A program made the position numbers and the translations under genes. Of a DNA stretch of 64,000 bases, positions 47,169 to 59,351 are shown one piece after another. Each line of letters starts with the position of its first letter. The first letter of the stretch is position 1. Origin of the DNA: Agapetus fuscipes (lineage: Eukaryota; Arthropoda; Insecta; Trichoptera; Glossosomatidae); assembly GCA_951799405.1 (NCBI GenBank), contig OX637346.1, positions 11,493,215 through 11,557,214 of the forward strand, written 5' to 3'. The notes under the pieces are model-generated. The model was not told the DNA's origin. It did not search any database and worked only from the letters and a program-made list of their open reading frames with translations.

Positions 47169-47859
47169 TCTTTTAGCCGGTTTCTATGACGGGCGGGTGA
47201 AACAGAACGCAAAACATTCGCATAAACCTCGCGGATCAAAGCCTTCCCTAAGTAATTAAAAACTCACCCCACTTTATCCGGCGCCCGTAATACATTTATT
47301 ATTACAGGTGGATACTAAAATGTACAAATATATAGAAAAACTGTGTTGAAAGCAAGACTTTTGAAATGACGCGCAAAATAACTATTCAAATTATTGAGGT
47401 TCTTTTAGTTGTCTCTGTGAATATGAACCGTTCAATGGATATAGTTCTCGATTTTTTTAATTTATCAAAATATTTCATGGTTATTGTCCATGTGTTTCCA
47501 TTCCATTCTAAAGTTGCCGATATCTTATCAAATTAATAAATGCAATTGAAAATGGCTACTACTTTGATAAACCCAAGAAATTAATGAAAAAAAAACAGAT
47601 TTAATACATCGACATAATAAGGGACATCCTCTTATATAATTTCGATGATGCTGCACTCTTTTTCTTTAAGGTTTAATCTTTAAGGTTTTTCTTGTAATTT
47701 AAGGATTTTATAAGATTCGAATGTTTTTTTAATGACTGAACAACAATTACTATTTTCATCACCTCCTTTCATTGTTTCCACTTAAGCCCCGCCCCCCATA
47801 TGCACCCTCTCCTTATATAGATAATTGTTAGCCATGCTTTTGTATTTTCGTGTTAGCTA

Positions 47860-47990
47860 TATTTTGCACCTGAAGATGGGATGTTCTGCGGTCCCGAAAC
47901 ACGTCGTGTTTAATAAATAAAACTCACTGTGAACTTTAACAAAGAATTTTTATTTAAATCTTTTAAAATGGACTTTCACTAAGTTACTGC
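47860..47990 (+). repeat. Penelope-like repeat end with hammerhead-like core
   Basis: CTGAAGA at 47870-47876, a stem GGGA (47878-47881) with TCCC (47892-47895), then GAAA at 47896-47899, followed by the self-complementary cacgtcgtg and aataaataaaac. This agrees with the hammerhead core CTGANGA / stem II / GAAA. Downstream aatggactttcac is shared with the copies at 10309 and 34545. Confidence 0.55.
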
Positions 47991-48130
47991 TGAAGATCTA
48001 CATAATATAATTAAATCTTCGTTTAATTATATAACATCGAAATCTTTTATACAAATATGAAACAGTCCACAGGATTAAACCGCCCATGCTTATTCAGGTA
48101 ACACAACGATGATAGAATTAAGTCTGTTGC

Positions 48131-48286
48131 ATCGCAAGTATAAAACATTTTGTTCAAATTCAGCCATAGCGTTTTCCAAAAATGTATGGAAACTACAACG
48201 TTCAATACATGCGTCGTTTTAGCTTCCATATTTTTTTAGTAAACGCAGTGGTTTGAGTTTAAATAAATTTTATACTTTGAGTACTT
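48131..48286. repeat. E-family MITE copy
   Basis: Ends cgcaagtataaaacattt and aattttatactttgagtac. Inside, cagccatagcgttttcc, atgtatggaaactacaacgt and aaacgcagtggtttgagttt form long inverted arms. Confidence 0.85.
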
Positions 48287-49087
48287 TATGGAAGCCCGAG
48301 TGTATTCCGTTTGCAGACTTGTATTCTATTAAAACTCCAGTAGGATATTATGATGGGAAGGGAAAGGATTTTCCAGATCAAATTTAACTTGATACATGAG
48401 GATTTGTATGGTAAACTGCACACACAAGTTTTCAAGGAGAGTTTCTGGAATGCAACTTTTATTACTTTGAGGAAAATTCTTTGGTTTTCCCACGAATTCC
48501 AGGTAGGTTTATAATACCAGCTACACTTAATTCTCAAAGATACTTTCTGACATAGAGTTTATCAGTTGAAGTAAAAATATAATAGATCAACACTAAAAAA
48601 TATGTATTTTGATAAGTTCATTAAACTTTTCAATTAAATATATTTTATGAAAGAAAAAAAAACATTACTTACCTAATTCCTACAATTTAATTACAGCACT
48701 TCTTTAAAATTTTATTTTTGTATTTCAGGTTTTTTTAATTTCATCAGATTTGATATTTCAACTTTCCCATATGTTTCCCCAAATATTTTCATTGCTTTAA
48801 TCAAGCCCAGTTCCTTTTAAGAGAGGTCAAAGGATCAATAGTATATTTGTTTGCACGCAAAAAAAAAGTTTTGTGTTCGTGAAAATGCATTATGCAAATT
48901 ATTTGTTTGTATACGGGGCTTGTAGTGTGGACACAGTTGGCTGCAAAAAAGCCTCGCACCCACACATTCTTCAAATATGATATTTTCTCTTTGGTGCTTT
49001 TCCTTTTGACGCAACTCTACTTTGCACGGTAGAGGCGGCTAAAGCATTTCACAGGGCTGTCAACTCCCTTGCCACCCCCAGCACACT

Positions 49088-49246
49088 TCCCCAAGTACAA
49101 AACGTCACATTCAAACTCAACCAAAGTTTTATCAAAAAATGTTTGGTAACTTAAACAGCGCTTCTACGGAACGTTTAAAATTCAATCAATTTCGTGACAA
49201 CGTTGTGGTTGAGTTTAGACGTTATGTTTTATACTTGGGGTACAGT
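49088..49246. repeat. E-family MITE copy, well preserved ends
   Basis: Ends ccccaagtacaaaacgtcac and gttatgttttatacttgggg. The interior has aacagcgcttctacgg and acgttgtggttgagttt. Confidence 0.85.
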
Positions 49247-50189
49247 TGTGCCCGTCTTCCGCCTGTTTTCTGGCATCCCTCGCGACTGCCCACTTCCCAT
49301 ATGACATACATCACAAAGAATCTAAGAATATTCTGTTTTTAAAGCAGCGAAATGTGTTTGTCATATTGTCGTCTCGCTGATCCTTTGTAGGATTTCCACA
49401 GCTTTGTGAATTGCCTCGTGTATTCCTTGTTCAACAATATTTATGATATTTGTAGGTATTTCAAAAGCACAGATCCGAAAAGTATTTTATGAAGAAAACT
49501 CCTAATGCTTAAGTTATTTCAATTGTTCTCGTGTTGAAAGTTCAAATGTAAAAATGCACTTAGTGTCATTTCGATCGACAAAATTACTCAAAAATGATTT
49601 TTTTTACTCAGTTGTTGATATGAGGCTGACAATTCATCCTATTAAACTTGTTTTTTTTTTGCAAAGGTCTCCATTTTTTCGAGAAATAGCGACCATAATT
49701 GCAGATTTTTGCATCCGCAATTCAGGTTTTTACGTAAAAACATCAACAACAGGTATTGAAATGTAGACCGAAGGTTTTATTATATCCGTACAGTGTGGAT
49801 GAAATTTACTTTTTTTTTCAAATTATCGCAATAAATTAATCTGGACTTCCCTTTGTAAGCTTCCATTTCATTTGATACTTATACAAGATTTATTGAATTT
49901 TCTTTTACGAGTATTTTACAGTTTTGCAGTGAACCATTTATTTTACTACCCTTAATTAAAAGTACCAATATGTATCCCGTGCTGCGAGCTCGTATAATAC
50001 AGTTACGGTGTTATGCAGAGTCCAAGACTAAACTCTCATTAATTTTTGTTTAAAGCTGTGAATTTCATTAAATAAATAAAAAAGTGTTCAAGTGACTTAC
50101 GGCAGATGCTAATCGTGGCACTTTTTAGTTTGGTTTTTTTTTGTTTTCCCTAGAATTTTAAGAAAAAAAGATGGTTTGTTTTACTTAAA

Positions 50190-50480
50190 TCTTAAATCCA
50201 AGTTATAAATATGTATGCACATTTAAAATTGATAAAAAAAATACACGCACATAAGCAGGCATTTTCATTTCGCGCTTACACATGTTGCACGTGGTTAAAA
50301 AAATCAAACCTCAAATGAATATAAACCCTGCATGCTCTTCTTACAGCCGTCCCCTAAATTAGTACGAGTAGTTTTATTGGCGAAATTCCAGTAAATGTAT
50401 TAATGAACAGTTTAGGTATTTTAAAGTGCCTTTTTATTTGTTTAGGTTGTATGTTTTTTCACTGTGGTCAGCCTCATACA
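50190..50480 (-). repeat. D-family repeat, old copy
   Basis: Recognisable parts are aatccaagttataaatatgt, cgcgcttacacatgttgcac, aatcaaacctcaaatgaata and, further on, actgtggtcagcctcataca. It is heavily diverged and probably interrupted. Confidence 0.5.
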
Positions 50481-51569
50481 AAATTATGCATAAGTTAAGG
50501 GCTGACTCTGAATACCACAGCCAGTATTTACCGCACTGGTATTTCTATCTCGGTGAACTATCGGGTCGATCTAAATGTATTCGCCTTATTTGCATAACTG
50601 CGTTGTTATAATTACATCCGCTGGAAATTTCTTCAGTGAAAAAAAGAAGACAGATCAATGCATGGGAATGACGCCGCTTGTACCAAAAGTCAATTTGCAT
50701 AGTAATGTCTTCCCGAAGTCTTGCGTGTGTGGTTCCAAATCAATATGGATGGATGGGGGGAGAGGGACGAGGGGGATCACCACCGGAATCCATGGAATCC
50801 GAATGGAATCCAAACCACATAATATCCATATACAAGCGTTGTAATGTGTCGGTGTAAAGCCTAGTGTCGTATTCACATTTCACTATTCAAAACATCCACT
50901 CACTAATGTTTTGGAGCATAAATAATAGGTTGACATCCTGTTAATGAACATTTTTGTTGTTGTCCAAGATTTTTTCTTTGGAAAATATTGCAATGTTGGC
51001 TCTAAGAATGCTAAAAGCTTTGTTGCATTACGAGATTCATTATTTGGACCAGATATATTTGATGAAAAATGCGCTAAATCTCATCACTAAGATCGGTTTT
51101 TTTTTTTTTTTTTAAGGAATCCTGTGCGGGAGGCTCCCCAATTCTTGAGAGTCTTGGGGGTCTAGGGGTCGTCGTTCGACGATAGTACCGTCTAAACTCT
51201 AATCATTGACCATCAAATCTACCCATATTTTTCTTTCAAAAAACGGTAGCTTTACTAACTCTGCTCCAGGTGCAATTCCATTTTCGTAACATCAAAAAGC
51301 AGCACGAATGCGGAATCTAGTTCATTCCATAGGTCACATACACGGTGAGTTGGCCGGTCACCCATATTCGCCGTACCGTCCGACGTCGCGCTTTTATTGT
51401 CAGAACGGCACTTAACTCCGCCACGCCAGTCGCGGGTGACAATTTCCAATAATGATTTATTCATACACCTCTTTCTCGACAATGGGGTCCGCCTTCATAC
51501 AAGGACTATAGAACGTCATTTATCTTATGCTCGGTTTCGTATGTTAATATTTTACCTTTAGTTCTTGTA

Positions 51570-51655
51570 TATTTGAAGTGTTTGTTTGTGGGCATACATC
51601 TGAGAGCTTTAAATGAATATATGCTTGCAACTTAGATTATAGATTATAGATAGAT
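51570..51655 (+). repeat. D-family repeat, 3' tail only
   Basis: From gtttgtttgtgggcatacat to gcaacttagattatagatta. It is close in sequence to the 35978 copy. Confidence 0.75.
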
Positions 51656-51761
51656 TCTTACGTGTTTATGCAAAATTGATCCATAGGTTTTTTTTTCATT
51701 TTGATGTATTATGTTGTAAAGGTTTTTTGCTTTTTAAATTATTACCACATAATATTGCTTA

Positions 51762-52054
51762 GGGGCCGTCCATAAATTACGTCATCGATTTTGGCCGATT
51801 TTCGACCCCTCCCCCCCCCCTTACAATCATCCTATAGTCATTATCTAATGACCCCCCCCCCTCTTGCTGTAATAATGGATGAGCTTAATAATTAATAATG
51901 TTATAATACTTACATAATATTTTGTATATTTGGTAGAAATTGGTATTTACAAGAACGACGTCACTTTTGGTACTCGTACATCATTTGCTATCATCCGCAG
52001 ACCAGACTCCCCCCCCCCCCCTTAATGCGAATGACGTAATATATGGACAGCCCC
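51762..52054. mobile_element. Harbinger-like MITE with TTA target duplication and poly-C tracts
   Basis: The left end ggggccgtccataaattacg then tca, and the right end tgacgtaatatatggacagc then ccc, are imperfect inverted repeats of about 23 bp. They are bracketed by the direct trinucleotide tta at 51759-51761 and 52055-52057, the target length of PIF/Harbinger elements. Three long cytosine runs lie inside (near 51808-51820, 51851-51862 and 52007-52021). No transposase frame is present. The superfamily call rests on the target duplication only. Confidence 0.75.
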
Positions 52055-53502
52055 TTAGCAATTATATAAAAAAACTACGTAACAAAACCCATAATGTACT
52101 CGTACGGCTGGTCAATTTTTTTCGACAAGATTGACTCCCTATATAATTGTCCCGCCAATAAGACTCAAAAACCTATTAAAGACGGATTTCCCCACGGGCC
52201 GCCTTGTCAGAAATAATGCTTCAATTTTATTATATTGCAATTTAATTCCTAAGGTTTAATTTTTGAGTAAATACAACCCTCAAACAAAATGCACGCATTT
52301 GTATGGTTAAAGTAAATATTAGCCCCCTGTCCCCCCATCTCTTGAAAAGTGCTCCCTCGTCCCAGACAAAACATATGCGCCCTTAACTTGCGACCGAGAA
52401 AAACATCCGTTTTTTTTTTGTTACGCGCGTCCGTATATTCATGTCAATGGACATTTACGTAAATAAAATATTTCGCATGCAACGCAATTTATTATTGTCT
52501 ACTTTTCTTGCTGCGTACATTCATTTTGTCTGAAATATTTGTCGCCGGGAAAAAACAATTGTCTACGGGTAAAAATATTTATGAAATGTTTGTTTTTCTT
52601 CTGAATATTTCACTCAAGTTTTCTTGTCATACATATTTATGTAAATTCAGTTTTCATGTATCTTTTTTTTCTTATTGTTTCTCATCTGAAGTAGCTTTTC
52701 AAAGTTCTTTCATGGCGCCGCACACTTTTATTATTTTTTATTCAGTTCCAGATGATGTTTTGTGTCCAATCTATACTTGTACCACATAAAATTAAATTAG
52801 AGATCAGTGTTCATCAATGATCCAAAATTTCTGAAAATGAAGGAGGAAAGTTTATGAAATTACTTGACTATTTTTCAGGTATATTGTTTATGAATCTATG
52901 CTAATTAAGTTTATTTTAAATATCGGCGTCATTTACTTTTCAGAGAAGAAATAGGTATAATGAAAGATTTACAGTCTACATTGTAGCGTCACTGCTATTG
53001 TAAGTTTTTTGTTAAAATAATCGGTCCCAAGTTCTTGCAGTAACGTGGTTCATATAATATCCCATATGCCATATATATGTTTCTATACCGCTCTTTACAT
53101 ATTCCCCAATTTGTAAAAAAAAATGCCGGCCACATTTCTCAGAGCAGCAGCAGACATTCCCGATAAAATATTCAAACCGAAAGTTTTAGCAAATTGATTT
53201 CGCAATTTATCATAAAAGTTGTCGGGCCTGGGCGGGAGGTCGCCCGCCGAATGGAGATGGCGGACATTCCTTTCGTTTCTTCTCTGGCGTCTCCCAGAGG
53301 GGCCAACCCCAATCTTGCTGGGTTTTCTGCAGGTCCCCTTGCACGCCGCTATCCCATGTATCGTTCAACCTTAATTCACTCGTATTGCTGGGATGCGGCA
53401 CCTTTTTGGCTGTCACAGTTTTCTAGGTTTTAAAAATCCATCTTCTTACTCGTAGCTTTAAACTAAAAAATGTTGTAGCTATTTTTTCGTATTCATCTTA
53501 TT

Positions 53503-53748
53503 CCTTGACTTATAGGTTGGTATGAGGCTGACCACCCATACTGTAAAAAATGGTTCACTTTGCCAATGTCACCCCTGTTACAGGGAAGGTCGGCAAGAGT
53601 TGCAGGACTTATGTCCATTTAAGAATTGGGTTTTTATATTGTAGGACCACATGCAGTAGGAAATTATGCGTGTCTGCTTGTGGGAATGCATTTAATATGA
53701 ATCTCAAATGATACATATCCTTGCAGCTTAGATTAATATTTAGATTTA
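53503..53748 (+). repeat. D-family repeat, full length
   Basis: Complete from ccttgacttataggttggta through tcactttgccaatgtcaccc to the tail gcagcttagattaatattta. Confidence 0.85.
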
Positions 53749-54547
53749 GATCTTAATTACACTGAATTCGTATTTCCTTGTAAGCGGTTCCTTAAAATAC
53801 GCATGTTTATTTTTTGTTTGCTGAAAAAAAGTTATGTAGACCATAGTGAAGAAAAATATTTCGGTCGTATGTCCTTGTTACTCTTAGATATAATACATAG
53901 CATTCAATGATTTATTGTGCATGTTTTCTAAACCTCGTTAGAATTCTCTTATTTTATTGTTACAACAGAAAACAATGTTCGATCGCTTACTGTTTTGTTG
54001 CCGAAAGGAATGTTTATTCAAAGAGTCTACTTAAAATTTTCCAAGATTTTCGTCAGTTAAATCCCATCCCAAGATTTTGTACTTTTTTTTGCAAATTATT
54101 TTTAAAGAAAAGTAACTTTTTACTTACATTTTTCAGTTCTCGTCCGTGGCCTTCTCCAGGTACAGCCCCTCAAGGGTTTATTAAAAACGGTTTCTACTTT
54201 CATTATTGTTTAATCTTTTTTAGAGATAAATATATACTTGTATAATCTCTACAATTTGAAGCGATTGAGGTCCCGTTTAACATTAATATTTAGTTTTTAT
54301 TTTTATTCTTAAAATTGTGGTTTTAAAAATTGATTACTCGTAATTTGGAATTCGCTTATTTCCAGTGATATTATTCTGCATTATTTCTCGAAAAGCACAA
54401 TTACTCAGTACTGCTTTCTGCAGCGATTCAAAGCACTTGGTATATAATAAGAAAAAAATTATACAGCCGAAGTGCACTTCGATAGTGAATTGTCGAGGCT
54501 TTTCAGCCGTCATTTGTACCGTTCCCAGCATAGTGCTCTGCTAGACC

Positions 54548-54698
54548 AGTACTCCAAGTATACAATTTTACGTTGAAACTCAATCATAGCGTTTGATCAA
54601 AACTGTAAGGGGCTAAAATGTTCACTAGAGGTGCTAATTTAGTTTCAGTTATTTTTTTGATAAACGCTACGACGGAAAGTTTTATACTTGGGATCTAG
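54548..54698. repeat. E-family MITE copy
   Basis: Ends ctccaagtatacaatttta and gaaagttttatacttggga. Arms catagcgtttgatcaaaa and ttgataaacgctacg are complementary. Centre ttcactagaggtgct. Confidence 0.85.
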
Positions 54699-54699
54699 T

Positions 54700-57620
54700 A
54701 GGAGCCACTTACGTAAGAGTACAGGCGCACTTCCCTGGTATATTCAGTACTTGGGACGAGCGATTAACTCGGTGGCTCGAATGTACAGCGACGGGGATAA
54801 AAGTTTAACAAAAGACTGTGCCATTATAATGGGAGCGTCTGCGAGATAAAAACTTTTCTGTAGTGAGTGTTATCTATCACGCTCGTCTGCCAGCCTTCGG
54901 AGGGATGGCTCTCATTTACTAATGGACACAAAACATAGTTCCCCATACTTAGGCAAACTTTTACCCCTTAAGCTCCTCCAGCTCAGCTCTAATCTTTCTT
55001 CTTTTTTGTCCGAAGACGCCCTGACGTGGGTTAATTATTTCTCCCTTGAAACTAATTACTCATGGTTTAATTGTGGCTGATCCTGCAAGTGACAGCGGGA
55101 AAAATCAAACAAAACATCTCGCCAGCATACTCTCTTTGATTAAAAACTTTCGCTGAACTTTTCACGTGTGGTTTCGTTTTTTGAGCAAAAAATTATCGCT
55201 AATGAAAATTAAGTTTCCAAAAAAAGGGTCCAAAGTAAGTGTCCTCTGTGAAAACTCTCTTCCACAGCGATTATTTAAAGGCCTTGTTAAAGCTTTTAAT
55301 TTAAATAAAAGTTTTGCGGATTGAAATGGATTTTTCTGGAATTGCTTCAAAGATCCTGAAGGAAAAAGGGAATAAGTATAATGTGTATTGTGTAAGCAGA
55401 TTAAATAGTTACAAAGTACACGTTATTCCCGCCAGAGTAGGAATAATTCACCGCATCACTCTGCGTATTTGCAAAATGAAATTTCTCATTAAAGCGAGCA
55501 CCATGCAAAGCACGATTCGAAAGCAGAAAACGATATTTACTTTGAGGCAATTTAAGTAAAATAATATGTTTTCAGGAATCCATTAGGGTGAGTGTGTTCT
55601 GCGTTATCTGATGTAAAGTTTCCATCAAACGCTTTCAATTTATTTGGGCTCGGCATGATACCGCCCGCGATGGAAATGATAAGCTTAGTCTCGTAATGAA
55701 AATTGATACGTGTCTGTCGTCGTGCGCGGCAGATGTAAATTTATGACATCGTTTGACTTTCGCGCAAAATGTGACATTTTCGGAAAGCGAGGCTTCTCGG
55801 GGCTCGAGGCTGTTACGCAGTTCTGTATCACTTACATTATGTCTATTTGCGTGCGCCTGAATACCTTCTGCGTATTTGTGTAATGTGACATTTCCCCACA
55901 AGCTCATTCCAAAGAGTGACATGCTCGCTAGGTAAGACGCTTACGACTTATTTCTTTATGCATAGAAATACACGCATGAAAGTTCCCGTAGTTCACTTGC
56001 TACCTGCGACGTCTCATTTACTTTAGGTGACTTTAAATCATTTCAAGGAATTTATAAAAATGTTTTTTTGTTGTTAATGTCTAGACAGCCCAACGATGCT
56101 ATTAACAAGGTTTATAATAATCTAACTTTTTTTTATTTAAAATCAATTCAGAAAACTGTTAACATATTTGTATTTTTTTTTTCTTATTTTTTAATGGATT
56201 CTGTATCTTGTCTTTAATTAAACATACCAGCGTAATTGCAAGGATAAATTTTCATTATTCATTTCATCTTGATACCTTATCGTCGTTTAATTAAAGGATT
56301 AAGAAGGATTTATTAAGGAATTCTTTTGAATATTCACAATGCGATGCCGAGTCCGTCGAGAAAATAGCAGTCCAGAGTAATTTGTTTATTCATTGCCCCC
56401 CACCCCGCTACCCCGCCAGAGCCTTCTTAGGCTTAAACTAAGCCAGTTAATCCAATCAAACTTAACCCCGAACAATTTAGCGTTCGCCTCTATCGCCCAA
56501 TATAGACTGAGAGCCGGCAACAGACTTCCTTATGAGGACCTACAAGATTGCGCTTCTTTTTATGGATATTACATTTGACCCTCCTAGATAACTACGCGGT
56601 CAATCTGGCTTGACTGACCCAACTATTACATATATAAACCGTTCGTTTCTTATTTTCTGGATATTGCGTTTGCAATAAACTGGGATTTGCTCATTTCAGA
56701 CATGGCTAAGACGCTTTTAAAGCTGAATTTATTTCGTGTGTAATTATTTGATGTAGTGTACCCAAGAGACAATGTGATTTTATTATCCATCCGAGTCCTC
56801 TTTTGCTTCTTTACACTATTTGGTAAGCATTAACAAGTAGTGATTTTGTCGAAGGTTAGATTGTTTACAAATTATTTTCTTAATAAAACATTCATTTCTC
56901 CAAATACATATTTTTCGACTTATCGGGTCGAATCATACATTGCAACAAAATAAATATTCCACGATCTGCTAAAAAAAAACAGTGCATTTAAACTCAATAT
57001 TGAGCATAAATTGTAGACACCAGTATTCATCCACCTTCTCTAGTTAGTAACAAACACGTACCTCTACAGCGTAGAGCAAGTCTATGCGGATCCGTTGTTA
57101 GGTCTGGGGATATTTCCTCGTTGTAGCCTTTGGCCTCTACGCTAACGGATATGTGCAGATGTTAAGGTACGGCTACACTTAATTTTGCATTACTAAATTT
57201 TGTAAATTTAAATTATTTTGTTTTCTGTCAAAGTTCTATTTCATACATTGTTTACACTGCCAACATATCGCATTATAATATCGCACACAATATTGTGGCA
57301 TAGATACATATGTTTCTACCAACAAAAACAAAACTGAACATGTTTAATTGTTCATTATTTTTGTGCTAGACTGTCATAATTTCTAGTGAATGCTGTCACC
57401 TGATCATACACATTATTTTTATACTTTACCAATGGACGTTTTTTCTTCTGATTCTCAATGTGGCACAAAATACCTCCGTCATCTGATTCATTTGATGCAT
57501 TACACCCTTGTATGGTTGGTTGTCGTACTTCTTTTTACACTTGCTTTGAATAAAAAGTATTACTAAAAAGTAATTTTAACAAAACGATAGTTTGAAACAG
57601 TACTTATCCTCATGATTATC
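54700..57620. other. Intron 3 stretch, mostly featureless
   Basis: About 2.9 kb with no shared repeat recognised. A frame at 56393-56578 (ending RLRAGNRLPYEDLQDCASFY then GYYI) follows a cytosine-rich start. It has a slightly protein-like composition but no known domain or splice context, so it is not called. Confidence 0.4.
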
Positions 57621-57627
57621 TCATTAA

Positions 57628-58020
57628 ACAATGCTGGGCTGGAAGTTTCATCTAATCTAATCTAAGCTGCAAGGATATATACCATTTAAGATTTATATCA
57701 AATTGCATTCCCACAAGCAGACATGTATAATTTCGCGCTAACACATGCCGCATGTGGACCTACATTATAAGAACCCATCTCAAATGAACATAAGCCCTGC
57801 AACTCTTGCCGTCCTTCCCTGAGACAGGGGTGACATTGGCAAAGTGAACCATTTTTTCACAGTATGGGTGGTCAGCCGCATACCAATATCGGTAATATTT
57901 GTATGAAAACTAATCAGCTGTTCACTTGCGGCCATCTTGGATTGACAGGTCTTCATACAAATATTACCGGTGTTCGGTAGGTAAGAATTACCGTGGTGAT
58001 GAGACTTCAAGCCTAGGATT
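57628..58020. repeat. G-family MITE interrupted by a D-family copy
   Basis: The G left end gctgggctggaagtttcat at about 57626-57645 is followed by a D copy (57650-57886, minus strand, tail first). The G sequence then resumes with atcggtaatatttgtatgaa and completes to ggtgatgagacttcaagcct. Part of the left G arm is missing at the junction. So D inserted into G here, with loss of some G sequence. Confidence 0.7.
57650..57886 (-). repeat. D-family repeat, full length, inside a G element
   Basis: From the tail atctaatctaatctaagctg to tatgcggctgaccacccata on the minus strand. The first few bases of the family (ccttgacttatagg) are absent. Confidence 0.8.
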
Positions 58021-58029
58021 GACCAAAGT

Positions 58030-58695
58030 TTGCGTACATAATTTTGGCGCACACACTCCTAGTGTGAGCGCGCCTCGCGGCCTTCCACTACTCTGCCGAT
58101 GGTTGTCCCTCCTAAGGGGTGATTTATTCAAATGATGCCGCATGAATATTCAATGTAACGACAAAATAATTACCGCGAATAAATCTAATGATATTACACT
58201 ACGTGACGCGGCCCATATCGGGAGCGGATTCCGCAATGCTCTGGGAGATATCGCTACATACAATCTTGATAGCTCAACCCGACCCGTGTGCTGTAATTAC
58301 ACTTTAACTACGTGTTTTATCGATTTCAATTTAAAACTCATAAAATTATTTTTTCACGTCTTCAATGATTCATATCGATTCTTATCGCTTACACCTTTTT
58401 TTCATGTATTTTGATCATTTTCGCATACATTTCTCAACTTTATCTTTTGGTACTATGAAAATGTTTTAGGTTCTTGATATTTTTTACATAATAAAAATTA
58501 AATACATATGTATTGTCATAGTACGAGTTAGGTTGCGAAATTGGCAAGTCTACACACTAACACTAGCAAAAGGATTTATTTTTAGAAATTCTACTTACTT
58601 AAACTCACTAAACATCAGTTGTTAAATGAAAAATGGTTTTCGTATGAACCAAACTTGATAATCAAAGGTCTTACTCTGCCACAATCTGTTAAGAG
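58030..58695. other. Intron 3 stretch without recognised features
   Basis: AT-rich apart from a short GC-rich patch near 58065-58085. No shared repeat or exon was seen. Confidence 0.35.
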
Positions 58696-58698
58696 GAT

Positions 58699-59322
58699 AC
58701 CACTTCTTTTAATCCTTGTATACCAGGTTTCAATCAAATGATTTCATTACTTATTCTATAAAATGATCACTTCAGCTCTCCGACGCAACGCAACTTAACT
58801 AAGCTACACATATAGCGTTATTCCCGAATTGTTTCGCATGTGGCGAGTTGAACCTATTTATTTTTACAGGTAACGGGGCCGGCCTTACGTCAACCACTTC
58901 AGTTAAAGTGGGGATTTCCCAGCTCCCGAGGGGGCTGGTTGTCATTTCTTGTGAAGGCTGAGTAAACCTTGCCGGTATTTTATTTTGGTGTTTGAAATAA
59001 ACACCGAAACGGAAAATCATTTCTGACACCCTCGGTGGGATTCGAACCCGGGCTCACGGCATGGAATGCAAGCATTCTGCCAACTGAGCTTTCGACCGGA
59101 CTTTTTACGAAGTTGGTCGTCGCTGCAAAGTGCCAATTCTCAAGCAAGACCCAGTTGCTGTAAGGCTAGATGGAACTTTTGATGACCGGTCTTATGTAAA
59201 TGTCTACAGACCGCTCAACCACTTCTTTAAATCCTTGTATACTAGGTTTCAGTCAAATGATTTCATCACTTATTCTATACAATGATCACTTCAGACTCCA
59301 TCGGCAACTTGAGCTCTCCGAC
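58699..59322. repeat. Direct duplication of ~85-105 bp flanking a SINE pair, upstream of oaf exon 4
   Basis: The segment at 58699-58783 (ccacttcttttaatccttg ... cacttcag, ctctccgac) is repeated at 59218-59322 (ccacttctttaaatccttg ... cacttcag, then an extra 24 bases, ctctccgac). The A and B SINE units lie exactly between the two copies. The right copy ends about 29 bp before the exon 4 acceptor. Confidence 0.7.
58784..59195 (-). repeat. Dimeric SINE: B fragment followed by full A
   Basis: Read on the minus strand, a B-family 3' part (59195 to 59104, with cagcaactgggtcttgcttg and cagcgacgaccaac) runs into cgtaaaaagtccggtcgaaa and the A head (gctcagttggcagaatgc). The B box ggttcgaatcc and the full A body follow, to about 58784. 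The junction matches the dimer at 978-1466. The B unit here has lost its own tRNA head. Confidence 0.8.
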
Positions 59323-59351
59323 CTGTGGCTTATTGTAATGTCTCCTTCCAG

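Larger units (their letters stand above)
39880..59351 (+). other. oaf: oaf intron 3 (19.5 kb), repeat-rich
   Basis: GT-AG intron, phase 0, from gtgggc at 39880 to ctccttccag at 59351. It contains copies of families A, B, D, E and G, a Harbinger-like MITE and a Penelope-like piece, all listed separately. No other coding exon was recognised. Confidence 0.8.
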
